64,000 nucleotides of DNA from Pyxidicoccus xibeiensis (lineage in GTDB: Bacteria > Myxococcota > Myxococcia > Myxococcales > Myxococcaceae): contig NZ_JAJVKV010000006.1 in NCBI RefSeq assembly GCF_024198175.1, positions 124,001 through 188,000 on the forward strand, given 5' to 3'. A program made the position numbers and the translations under genes. Shown in pieces: positions 24,169 through 32,327 of this stretch (its first letter is position 1; the number at the start of each line of letters is the position of its first letter). Below the pieces are notes generated by a model. That model did no database searches and was not told where the DNA came from. It was given only the letters and a program-made list of their open reading frames with translations.

Positions 24169-25164
24169 ATGAAGTTCTCGAAGCAGGTGCTGGAGCTGGA
24201 CTGGGAGACCAAGGCCGTCGAGCTGTCCGAGGGGCTGCGCGAGGCGGTGCTGAAGAAGCTGCGCAAGCGCGGGCTGGTGGTGGCCATCTCCGGTGGCATC
24301 GACTCGGCGTGCGTGGCGGCGCTGGCGGTGCGGGCGCTGGGGCCGGACCGCGTCTTCGGCATCCTCCTGCCGGAGCGTGACTCCAGCGGGTGGAGCTCGC
24401 AGCTGGGCCGCAAGCTCTGCGAGAAGCTGGGCATCAAGTACCAGCTCCACGACATCGCCCCCATCCTGGAGGCGGCCGGCTGCTACGAGCAGCGGGACGC
24501 GGCGGTGCGCTCGGTGTTCCCGGAGTTCACTGCGGACATGAAGTGGAAGATTGTCATGCACGGCGACCGGCTGAACACGGACGCGGTGAACTTCTTCTAC
24601 GTCGTGGTGCAGGTGAACGGCGAGGAGCGCCGCTTCCGCCTCTCGCCGCAGGCGTACACGCAGATTGTCGCCGCCACCAACTTCAAGCAGCGCACGCGGA
24701 AGATGATGGACTACTTCCACGCGGACCGGCTGAACTTCGCGGTGGCCGGCACCCCCAACCGGCTCGAGTACGACCAGGGCTTCTTCGTGAAGCTCGGCGA
24801 CGGCGCGGCGGACGTGAAGCCCATCGCCGGCCTCTACAAGACGCAGGTGTACAAGCTGGCGAAGCACCTGGGCGTCATCGACGAAATCACCAGCGGCGAG
24901 CCCACCACGGACACCTTCAGCCTTCCGCAGTCGCAGGAGGACTTCTACTTCTCCGTGCACTACTCGCAGCTCGACCTGCTGATGTGGGCCAAGAACCACG
25001 ACGTGTCCACCGAAGAGGCCGCCCAGGTCATGGGCCTGACGCCCACCCAGGTGCGGCGCGTCTACGACGACATCGACCAGAAGCGCCGCTCCACCGCCTA
25101 CCTCCACTCCGCCCCCGTGCTGCTGGAGAAGGTGCCGGAGCTGGACGGGTTCAAGCTCGCCTAG
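24169..25164 (+). CDS. NadE-like ammonia-dependent synthetase (N-type ATP pyrophosphatase)
   Basis: A 331-residue protein with the pyrophosphatase loop VVAISGGIDSACVAALAVRA (~residues 40-59) and the NAD-synthetase signature TPNRLEYDQGFFVKLGDGAA (~200-220), followed by PIAGLYKTQVYKLAKHLGV. There is no glutaminase domain, so ammonia or a channel from another subunit (possibly the AsnB glutaminase) must supply nitrogen. It is longer than housekeeping NH3-dependent NadE (~275) by about 50 residues around 100-160 (KWKIVMHGDRLNTDAVNFFY). That insertion and its position as last gene of the acyl/amidotransferase cluster suggest a pathway-specific adenylating amidase. A housekeeping role is the alternative. 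The stop is only two bases from the convergent gene at 25167. Confidence 0.82.
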   Translation: MKFSKQVLELDWETKAVELSEGLREAVLKKLRKRGLVVAISGGIDSACVAALAVRALGPDRVFGILLPERDSSGWSSQLGRKLCEKLGIKYQLHDIAPILEAAGCYEQRDAAVRSVFPEFTADMKWKIVMHGDRLNTDAVNFFYVVVQVNGEERRFRLSPQAYTQIVAATNFKQRTRKMMDYFHADRLNFAVAGTPNRLEYDQGFFVKLGDGAADVKPIAGLYKTQVYKLAKHLGVIDEITSGEPTTDTFSLPQSQEDFYFSVHYSQLDLLMWAKNHDVSTEEAAQVMGLTPTQVRRVYDDIDQKRRSTAYLHSAPVLLEKVPELDGFKLA

Positions 25165-25166
25165 GG

Positions 25167-26168
25167 CTACTCGAACTCGTCACACTTCTCGGCGCGCACG
25201 GGGATGCCGCTCTTCTTCTCCTCGCGCACGAAGAGCGTGCCGCCGCGGAAGAAGCCCGTGCCGCCCTTGAGCTGGACGATGTTCCGCTTCGCGTCGGCCA
25301 CCGTCCACTCCAGCGTCTCGCGCGAGCCGCTGGGGCCCGTCACCTCCAGCGTGTACGCGCCCGCCCTGCCGGGCTTGCTGCCCGTCACCTTGAGCTGCTC
25401 GCCCTCCTGGCCGTACTCGACGTCCAGGACTCCGCTGACCTGGAGGGAGAAGGAGGGGTTCTCGGCGGAGCAGGGCTGGTCGATGACGTACCCCTTGCCC
25501 TTGCGCTGCACCTGCACCCAGCGCCCCACGAGCGACTTCACCTCCACCGGAGCCGGAGCCGAGGCCCCCGCGCCGCTCCCCTGCGCCTTGCAGTCGAGCT
25601 GATCTCTCCGCAGCAGCCCCACCGTGGCGCTTTTCGCCCCCGCGAAGCGCGCGGGCACCAGGTCCGGCTCGAGCGGCGGCACGTAGACCTGCACCGCGTC
25701 ACCGGCCACCACGAAGGCCTTGCGCTGCGTGTTCTTCGCGTCCGAGTCGTGGAAGTACGCGCGCGGCGCCGTCACCTTGCAGCCGCGCAGCGGCGTCACT
25801 CCCTTGCGGGGAAGGACCTCCCGCCCGGGCCAGCCCGCACCGCAGCACTGGGGACTTCCGTCCTCGAGCACCAGCTGCTCGGGCTCCAGCCGCAGGGTCC
25901 ACGTGTCTTCGGAGTCGGTGCTCTTCAGGGCCCAGCGCGTGGCGGACTCCTTGCGCTGCAGCACCAGGGGACACTCACAGGTGCCCACGCTCTGCCCCTG
26001 CGGGAAGCCGGCGCCGTAGTGCAGCAGCGTCTCCTTGTCGCCCTGCAGCACCGCCAGCTCCGCGCCTTCCTTGCGGTACAGGCCCGTCACCTCCGCCACC
26101 GGCTGGGCCACGGCCAGCGCCGCCCATGCCACCACCGTCAGGCCCAGCCACACCTGCCTGCTCTCCAT
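25167..26168 (-). CDS. secreted hypothetical protein
   Basis: A 333-residue exported protein with a signal peptide (hydrophobic residues ~5-20, cleavage after ALAVAQ). The mature part is beta-rich in appearance, with eight or so Cys residues (CECP, CCGAGW, CKVTAP, LDCKAQ, QPCSAEN, KCDEF), which suggests disulfides. A low-complexity GSGAGASAPAPVEV linker lies near residue 200 and may divide two domains. The C-terminal half looks like a lipocalin- or C2-like beta-barrel (RWVQVQRKGKGYVI, LEWTVADAKRNIVQLKGG), but I cannot assign a family. It is convergent with the NadE-like gene, with the stops two bases apart, so the two transcripts must overlap. Confidence 0.7.
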   Translation of the reverse strand: MESRQVWLGLTVVAWAALAVAQPVAEVTGLYRKEGAELAVLQGDKETLLHYGAGFPQGQSVGTCECPLVLQRKESATRWALKSTDSEDTWTLRLEPEQLVLEDGSPQCCGAGWPGREVLPRKGVTPLRGCKVTAPRAYFHDSDAKNTQRKAFVVAGDAVQVYVPPLEPDLVPARFAGAKSATVGLLRRDQLDCKAQGSGAGASAPAPVEVKSLVGRWVQVQRKGKGYVIDQPCSAENPSFSLQVSGVLDVEYGQEGEQLKVTGSKPGRAGAYTLEVTGPSGSRETLEWTVADAKRNIVQLKGGTGFFRGGTLFVREEKKSGIPVRAEKCDEFE

Positions 26169-26338
26169 CGCTCGCTCCCTGACTCAGTGAATCCGAGGGG
26201 TTACGTAGCCCATCCTGGGGGCTCCTGGAAGTCTCCCGCTCCAGCAACAATGGGCGGAACTCGGCGATAATCATGGGAAATCCTCGACTGCGGGTCGAGT
26301 GGCCGTGGAGCAGTCAGCCCATGGCACGGGAGCGGATG

Positions 26339-27889
26339 ATGACGAGCGTCAGCAGCTACAAGGTGCGGTCGGGTGACACCCTGTCGGCCATCGCGCGGGC
26401 CAAGAACACCACCGTCGATGCGCTGGTGAAGGCGAACAACATCAAGGACCCGGACCGCATCCTCAAGGGCCAGGTCCTCCGCATGCCGGACGACTTCCAA
26501 GCGAAGCCGGCCGGCACCTCCACCGGGAAGAAGCAGCCGCAGGTGGACAGCTTCCAGCCCACCGGCACCACCACGAAGCCCGCCGAGACGACGAAGGGCG
26601 GCGCCGTCCCCTCGGACCTGGGCAGCCTGAGCCGCAAGTACGAGGCGACCGGCCCCGGCACCGTGTCCAAGGGCACGGGCGACGCGGGTGGCGTGTCCTA
26701 CGGCTCGTACCAGTTCGCCAGCAAGACGGGCTCCGCGAAGGAGTTCGTGGACGGCCTCAAGGGCACCTACCCCGAGTACCACAAGGCCCTGTCCGGCAAG
26801 ACGCCCGGCAGCGAGGAGTTCTCCGCGGCCTGGAAGGCGCTGGCGAAGAAGGACCCGGAGGGCTTCTTCAAGGCCCAGCACGACGCCATCCAGCGCACGC
26901 ACTACGACCCGGCGGTCGCCAACATCAAGAAGGCCACCGGCCTGGACGTCACCACGCGCTCGAAGACGCTGCAGGACGTGGCCTGGTCCACCTCCGTCCA
27001 GCACCGCAACAACTCCGACGACATCTTCAAGGCCGCGCTCAAGGGCAAGGACCCGGCGAAGATGAGCGACGAGGACATCATCAAGGCCGTCTACGCCGAG
27101 CGCGGCCGCCGCAACGCGAGCGGCGGGCTGGTGCACTTCAGCCGCAACTCGGCCAAGGTGCAGGAGAGCGTCGCCAACCGCTTCGTGAACGAGTCGAAGG
27201 ACGCCCTGGCCCAGCTCAAGAAGGAGCAGGCGGGTGGCACGACGCCCGCCGCGAAGCCGGAGACGAAGCCCGCGAAGAAGCCGGACACGTCCTCGTCCAC
27301 CCCCCAGCCCGCCGACAAGCCGGTGACGGACACCGGCGCCACCACGAAGCCGGGCGCGACGGAGCCGAAGAAGGTCAAGGTCCCGTACTACAGCCAGTTC
27401 GAGGGCGGCCACGGCTACACCCCGAGCGACACCGCGTGCTTCAAGGCGGCGGTGGCCATGGCCAAGGCGGCCGGCGCCACCGTGACGGGCCCCGGCGAGC
27501 GCATCCAGGTGGCCAAGAGCGAGAACTCCAAGGGCCAGGTGACGGTGGACCCGAAGAAGGCCGCCGAGGGCCGCAAGTACATCGACTCGCAGCTGGACGC
27601 GGGCAAGCCCGTCGTCGTCGGCGTCAGCCACAAGGACTCCAACTACAACGCGGACCAGCTCACGGACCACTTCGTGGTCATCACCGGCCGCGGCGTCGAC
27701 GAGAAGGGCCGCACCTACTACACCTTCCACGACCCGGGCACGAAGCAGCAGGCCAAGGGCGCGGACACCAACCCGAACAACCGCTTCTACGTGGATGACA
27801 GCGGGAAGATGTACCGCCCGGGCAAGCAGGCCACCGGCTACATCACCGACCGTCAGCTCGAGGTCGCGATGGTCCGCCGCAACGCTTAG
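26339..27889 (+). CDS. leaderless LysM protein with lytic-type domain and C39-like peptidase domain
   Basis: A 516-residue protein from the ATG at 26339 (GGGAG six bases before it). An N-terminal LysM, SYKVRSGDTLSAIARAKN to LRMPD (~residues 5-48), should bind peptidoglycan. A Pro/Thr/Lys linker follows. Residues ~95-290 hold a domain opening SLSRKYEATGPGTVSKG and DAGGVSYGSYQFASKTGS. This is a pattern I associate with lysozyme/chitosanase-like modules of VgrG- and phage-linked proteins. A second linker leads to a papain-fold C39-like domain (~365-515) with Cys in SDTACFKAAVAM, His in TDHFVVITG and Asp in TFHDPGT. No signal peptide is visible despite a wall-directed architecture. Probably cell-wall-active, possibly delivered by a dedicated secretion route. 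Upstream in-frame ATGs at 26273, 26321 and 26336 are possible. Confidence 0.8.
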   Translation: MTSVSSYKVRSGDTLSAIARAKNTTVDALVKANNIKDPDRILKGQVLRMPDDFQAKPAGTSTGKKQPQVDSFQPTGTTTKPAETTKGGAVPSDLGSLSRKYEATGPGTVSKGTGDAGGVSYGSYQFASKTGSAKEFVDGLKGTYPEYHKALSGKTPGSEEFSAAWKALAKKDPEGFFKAQHDAIQRTHYDPAVANIKKATGLDVTTRSKTLQDVAWSTSVQHRNNSDDIFKAALKGKDPAKMSDEDIIKAVYAERGRRNASGGLVHFSRNSAKVQESVANRFVNESKDALAQLKKEQAGGTTPAAKPETKPAKKPDTSSSTPQPADKPVTDTGATTKPGATEPKKVKVPYYSQFEGGHGYTPSDTACFKAAVAMAKAAGATVTGPGERIQVAKSENSKGQVTVDPKKAAEGRKYIDSQLDAGKPVVVGVSHKDSNYNADQLTDHFVVITGRGVDEKGRTYYTFHDPGTKQQAKGADTNPNNRFYVDDSGKMYRPGKQATGYITDRQLEVAMVRRNA

Positions 27890-27915
27890 CCCCCCCTTCG
27901 AAGCGCCGTGACAGC

Positions 27916-27959
27916 GAAGCCGCGCGCCGACCCGCCTGACGGGCTCTGCGCGCGGCTTC
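27916..27959 (+). terminator. hairpin after the LysM/C39 gene
   Basis: GAAGCCGCGCGC (27916-27927) is a perfect match to GCGCGCGGCTTC (27948-27959), giving a 12-bp stem with a 20-nt loop, 27 bp after the stop. A short CCTGC follows rather than a T-run. Confidence 0.7.
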
Positions 27960-28128
27960 CTGCATTTCGGGGCTCGTCGCCCACCCCTTGTCAACGACGG
28001 GGCGTCCCGCCGAGCACTCCCAGTCGAATCCGCGTGCGCTGTCGTCCGCTTTCCCGCGTGCGCCCAGACCTATTTCAGCCTCCTCGGCTTGGGGCACTGA
28101 CGCTCCACGTCCGCGTCTGGAGGTCGTC

Positions 28129-28399
28129 ATGAAGTGCCTGTCTCGAGCGCCATGGCCCGGTACCCTGGCCTTGTCCCTGTCCCTCGTCGCGTGCGGTGGG
28201 CTTCAACTCGCTCGAGGATGGACCGCGGCCGGACACCGCGAGCGTGCGCGAGGCCCGGCGGCATGCCACGGACCCTGCGCCCCTGGTGGCTCCAGGCGCG
28301 AACTCCGACTGCAGCGCGCTGAAGACTGGCCGCCAGACCCGCGCATCGACCGCTGGGTCGCCGACCGCGATGCGGAACAGGGGTCCTGTTGCGACGTGA
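28129..28399 (+). pseudogene. frameshifted lipoprotein gene remnant
   Basis: An ATG with GGAGG five bases upstream opens MKCLSRAPWPGTLALSLSLV followed by ACGG, a complete lipoprotein signal with the lipidated Cys near residue 22. Right after the lipobox the frame turns into Arg-rich nonsense. The +1 frame from 28196 instead reads GFNSLEDGPRPDTASVREAR and onward as a plausible mature lipoprotein start. Joining the two needs a one- or two-base change in the GGTGGG run at 28195-28200. The reading then breaks again before 28400. It lies beside the compositionally odd protease island, so it may have decayed with that insertion. Confidence 0.45.
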
Positions 28400-28448
28400 G
28401 GCGCGAGTGGGCCTGGGGCGGTGAGAGGGCAGGAGGGTCCTCCCTGGC

Positions 28449-28730
28449 CTAGCCGGCCGGGGCATCCGGCCCGAGGCCCTGGGCGAGCTCGATGAATGTG
28501 ACCTCGGGCAGGGCGGCGACGCGCGCGAGGTCGGCGAGCCCGATCGCGGCGGGGGCGACGTCACCCGCGACCGAGCCGATCATCACACCTTGCCGCCGCA
28601 GCCACTCGACCGGGCCCGCGAAGCGCAACATGACGGTGACGCGCCGCTGGCCACGCTCCGCCTCCGGGACACGCACCCACAGCGCCAGGAGCCGGTGGTC
28701 GACCTTGCGCTGCCAGGCGTCGTCACTCAA
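28449..28730 (-). CDS. small protein resembling the adjacent subtilase's prodomain (possible protease inhibitor or foldase)
   Basis: A 93-residue soluble protein encoded 10 bp after the subtilase gene on the same strand. Its residues ~35-88 (VEWLRRQGVMIGSVAGDVA, then ALPEVTFIELAQGLG) align by eye with the protease's own N-terminal region at ~125-170 (LKRLGVRVRSQVGDIFSAFI, then AIRYIELARPLF). A second match pairs DHRLLALW with DPRLALLL. This is the pattern of an I9-type propeptide expressed separately. Such proteins in other systems inhibit or chaperone the cognate enzyme. Composition is less GC-rich than the genome norm, like the protease. The start at 28730 is the first ATG after the protease stop. 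Confidence 0.6.
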   Translation of the reverse strand: MSDDAWQRKVDHRLLALWVRVPEAERGQRRVTVMLRFAGPVEWLRRQGVMIGSVAGDVAPAAIGLADLARVAALPEVTFIELAQGLGPDAPAG

Positions 28731-28740
28731 TGCCGTGACC

Positions 28741-31700
28741 TCACGCCCTGCGGGGCCGCAGTTCCAGACTCACGCCGCCCACGAGCTGCCCGCCCGAGTG
28801 CTGGGCGATGTGCACGAATCGGCGCTCCTTGTCGATTTTCGGCTTGCTCACATGGAGCTTCGCCACCATGCGAGCGCCGTCGGCGATCCGGACATAGGGC
28901 ACGTGCAGGCGACCCGCCTTGCCCATCGTCACCGTGGCGATGCCGTCCCTGAGCACGAGCAACTCCGCACCGACGATATCCGTGATGGCTCGAACCTTTT
29001 CGCCCTCCAGGGTCGCATTCACGCGAGCGAGCGGATCAACGGCGCCACAGCAGCCGAAGCCCGGCCGCGGCCCGTTGTTGCGCTCGATCAGCGCTCTGTC
29101 GCGCCATGGCAGTGCCTGGACAGGCAGCAGCAGGCTCACTCGTCCGGCCGCGAGCTTGGGATGGACGATCAGGCTGTCCTGCTCCGCCGAGCCGACCACG
29201 TAGAAGCTCATGTCCGCGTCGCTCGGATCGTCGGGCTGGACGTGCACGTTGTGGAGGCCGACGTTGTTGCGCGCGCTGATCGCGCTCCATCCTCCGGTGC
29301 CAATCTGCGAGAGGTCGCTCTCGTTCTCCAACCGGACCAGCAGGCAGAAGTGGTCGTCGCCGCGGATGTTCGAGCCCGGCGCGGGGGGCGCCCAGCCGAA
29401 CTGCACCTGAGTGCTCGCTCCCGCCGCGAGCTGTGGGATGACGATCATGTTGGATTGGTTCACGAACCCGGGGGCATCGTTGTAGATGCCGGTGGTGTTC
29501 CACGCGGCTGGATAGGGAATGTTCGTGGCAGGGTCCGCCCAATAGAAATAGACCTCGGTGTTGCGCGCTACATTGGCGCCACGGTTGCGCACGGTGATGC
29601 GGATGATGTTGTTGAACCGCTTCACCGGGTCGAAAGTGGGATTGGGAACCGGGTTGCCAGCGGTATCCAGCACCTCGATGTCGGGAGAGAGCCAGGCGAC
29701 CGGGCCGACGAACGGCTCGGTACCGGTGTCGGCCGCATCGTCGCGCAGCCACACATCGACGCTCGGCGCAGGCGCGGCGCAGCCGGTGCCGACCTGCATG
29801 AAACCGAAGCCGAATGCATTGCCGGGAATCGCAAGCCCCGCGGTTCCGGCCGTGTCCTCGAGAATCTGCTTCAGGTTCGCCCAGGTGCTTGTCCCTCCCC
29901 GGCACTGGAACAGACAGGCACAGGCACCCGCCACGAGCGGTGCGGCCATGCTGGTCCCACTCATGGGGGTATAGAGCGCACCCGGCACCCCCGCGTTCAT
30001 GTTGCGCGAGCGTGGTGCGGTGACGCTGCCGCCGACCGTCGCGATCTCCGGCTTGATGCGACCGTCGCGCGACGGACCGCGCCCACTGCTGGCCGAGATA
30101 TTGGGGGTCGGCGCCGTCTTGTTGTGGTTGCCGACGGTGATTGGCCGGCGCGCGGTGGCGGGAACGCCGAGGGTGAGCGTGCCCTCCTGCAGGAACGGCG
30201 CCTGAAATGACGAGAGCCCGCGATTGTTGCGGTCGACCCAGGCCTGGAACGCACCGTTGATCACCGTCGTTCCGGTAAGTGCAATCGTCGTGTTGCCGAG
30301 CGGGATGTTCTGCCCGCCCGGCACGACGAAGATGATGCTGATGAGATTGTCGCCGTTGCGGGGATCGTTGAGGACCGAGGTGACCTGGACAGAAACCCCG
30401 CCCGGCAGGGCGGCATTCGCCATGCCTCCGGGAGCCACCGGCCCGATGACCGTCGGCACCGCCGTCGGAACAGTCACCGTGACGTTGAAGCGGTCGTGCC
30501 CGTCGTACCAGATCTCGACGTCGTCGCTCAGCGGCACCTCGTTGATGCCATCTCCGTTGAGGTCCGCAGCGAAGTAGTTGAGCACGAGATTCGACGTCCC
30601 GCCCATCGCCACGTTACCCGCGGCATGTGAACCGGTGTTGTTCGAGTTTCCCGCCGAGAGGGTGATCGCGCGGCCCGGCGTGAGCAGCAGGTTGTCGAGA
30701 AACTGCTCGCCGAGCACCATCCCGTCATGCGACCCCTGGTTGTCGCTCGCGCTCATGTTGATGACGCACGGCTGCCCGAGCTGGGCCGCACGGGCAAAAA
30801 TGTAGGCGAAGGCGTCGGCCATCCCGACGCTGTCACCGAACAGCGCCGTCCCCGCCGTGCCCTGCTGGCGTACGAAGACGAGGTCCGCAGCCGGTGCGGC
30901 ACCGGTAAACGTGCCACCTTGACCGAGGCCGTTGCCCGCCGCGATGCCAGCGACATGAGTCCCGTGCTCACTCGCGGTGCCGCCGTGCCGCACGATCTGG
31001 TACGCGGGCGGGGGGTTGACCAGTTCGTTGTCGATCGTGGCTCGATTGTATTCGACGCCATAGGTGACGCCGCCCGCGGGCACGAACCCCGGCAAGGCCG
31101 GGTGGATTGGCGGGCCGGCTTCGCCCGCGGTCGGCACGAGCGTCTGGTCCCAGAGGAACAGCACGCGCGTCGCATTGGCGGCGGTGCGGAAGTCCGGGTG
31201 GTAGATGTCGAGCCTGGTGTCGACGATTCCGACAATGACGCCGGTACCGTCGATCGCGGGCATCGCGTTGTGCAGCGTGTCGAGCTGCGTGTAGGGCACG
31301 GCCGCGTTGAGCGTGCGAAACAACGGTCGCGCCAACTCGATGTAACGGATGGCCGCCGACTTCTCCAGCTTCGGGATCGCCGACAACGGGATGAAGGCAG
31401 AGAAGATGTCACCAACCTGGCTGCGCACACGCACGCCGAGACGCTTGAGATCGTCTGCACTCGCGTCTGAGAGGACGAATGCGGCGACGAACGACTCCCT
31501 CATCGGGAAGGGCCACGGCTTCTTGCGCCCGGCCAGCGGAAGGAACAGGCCGGTGGTGAGTGGCGAGAACAGCTGGAGATCGAGCTTGCGCAGCCGGTCG
31601 ACGGCGCCTTCACGCGCCTCATCCTTCGCACCATCGAGCGCCGCGAGCGCCTCGTCGAGCTCCCTGGCCAATCTGCCGAGCCGCTCATCCTCGTGCTCCT

Positions 31701-31830
31701 TGAGCACGCGGCGCTGCTTTTCGGTGAGCGTGAGCAGGAGCGCCAGTCGAGGATCCAGCTTGGCGCGTGTGGGGCGAGTCTTCTCGAAGCGTCGCGTCTT
31801 GCGAGAAGACACCTTCTGCCGCCTGGCCAT
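28741..31830 (-). CDS. leaderless S8 (subtilisin-family) peptidase with C-terminal domain
   Basis: A subtilase of about 1029 residues with a full catalytic triad: Asp204 in VGIVDTRLDIYH, His289 in EHGTHVAGIAAG, and Ser627 in MSGTSMAAPLVAG. The N-terminus is strongly basic (ARRQKVSSRKTRRFEKTRPT) without a hydrophobic segment, followed by a coiled-coil-like stretch and an inhibitor-type prodomain (~100-170). A long insertion (~395-530) lies between the His and Ser motifs. The C-terminal ~330 residues look like beta-sandwich modules. The second of two adjacent ATGs (31830) is used because GGAGG lies six bases before it. Third-codon positions carry visibly more A/T than neighbours, suggesting horizontal acquisition. 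Secretion signal and target are unknown. Confidence 0.85.
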   Translation of the reverse strand: MARRQKVSSRKTRRFEKTRPTRAKLDPRLALLLTLTEKQRRVLKEHEDERLGRLARELDEALAALDGAKDEAREGAVDRLRKLDLQLFSPLTTGLFLPLAGRKKPWPFPMRESFVAAFVLSDASADDLKRLGVRVRSQVGDIFSAFIPLSAIPKLEKSAAIRYIELARPLFRTLNAAVPYTQLDTLHNAMPAIDGTGVIVGIVDTRLDIYHPDFRTAANATRVLFLWDQTLVPTAGEAGPPIHPALPGFVPAGGVTYGVEYNRATIDNELVNPPPAYQIVRHGGTASEHGTHVAGIAAGNGLGQGGTFTGAAPAADLVFVRQQGTAGTALFGDSVGMADAFAYIFARAAQLGQPCVINMSASDNQGSHDGMVLGEQFLDNLLLTPGRAITLSAGNSNNTGSHAAGNVAMGGTSNLVLNYFAADLNGDGINEVPLSDDVEIWYDGHDRFNVTVTVPTAVPTVIGPVAPGGMANAALPGGVSVQVTSVLNDPRNGDNLISIIFVVPGGQNIPLGNTTIALTGTTVINGAFQAWVDRNNRGLSSFQAPFLQEGTLTLGVPATARRPITVGNHNKTAPTPNISASSGRGPSRDGRIKPEIATVGGSVTAPRSRNMNAGVPGALYTPMSGTSMAAPLVAGACACLFQCRGGTSTWANLKQILEDTAGTAGLAIPGNAFGFGFMQVGTGCAAPAPSVDVWLRDDAADTGTEPFVGPVAWLSPDIEVLDTAGNPVPNPTFDPVKRFNNIIRITVRNRGANVARNTEVYFYWADPATNIPYPAAWNTTGIYNDAPGFVNQSNMIVIPQLAAGASTQVQFGWAPPAPGSNIRGDDHFCLLVRLENESDLSQIGTGGWSAISARNNVGLHNVHVQPDDPSDADMSFYVVGSAEQDSLIVHPKLAAGRVSLLLPVQALPWRDRALIERNNGPRPGFGCCGAVDPLARVNATLEGEKVRAITDIVGAELLVLRDGIATVTMGKAGRLHVPYVRIADGARMVAKLHVSKPKIDKERRFVHIAQHSGGQLVGGVSLELRPRRA

Positions 31831-32327
31831 CATCCACCTCCGTTGCCTTGTGGAGCAGAGTCTCGGTGAGGCCAGGCTCCCAAGGAGTGACCGCTTGAGG
31901 TGTCATTCCTTCAATCTCTAATCAAGAATGCGAGGGCGCGGCAGACCCTGGGGTGTCTTGAGGCCCACGCCCGGTCTGGCCCACAGTGTGGATGCCAGCA
32001 ACTCCCGCCAGTTGTTGTTGCTGGACTGACGCTTCCCCATACCCGCTCCACTGTCTGCGCCCACCCGGTCAGGGACTTTCGGAGCCCAGGCATCCCACCG
32101 AGGTCCATTCCACTCACTCTGGATGAGTCGCTCCCCCGCTGAGCACCCCGGCCCGCCAGCATGCAGTATTGCTGTCACGGCACAGCCCCGCGGTACTGCC
32201 CCGCTCCGCGGGTCCGGGGAGCCGCTCGGGAGGTCCCGCAATCGCCAGGAGGTCAGCAACTCTTCTTCGCGAGGTTCGAGAATACCCCTGTAAGCCGTAC
32301 GCTCACCTTTCGAAGCTGGAGCCCTCC
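31831..32327. other. 497-bp intergenic stretch between two divergent genes
   Basis: Composition is lower in GC than the flanks at 31880-31920 and mixed after that. The leftward frame that ends at 31918 reads MGKRQSSNNNWRELLASTLW in its last 40 codons, which looks protein-like, but it has no ribosome site or neighbours that support a gene. GGAGGTGG before the protease start and GGAG before the gene at 32328 are clear. I see no complete gene or known element. Confidence 0.4.
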
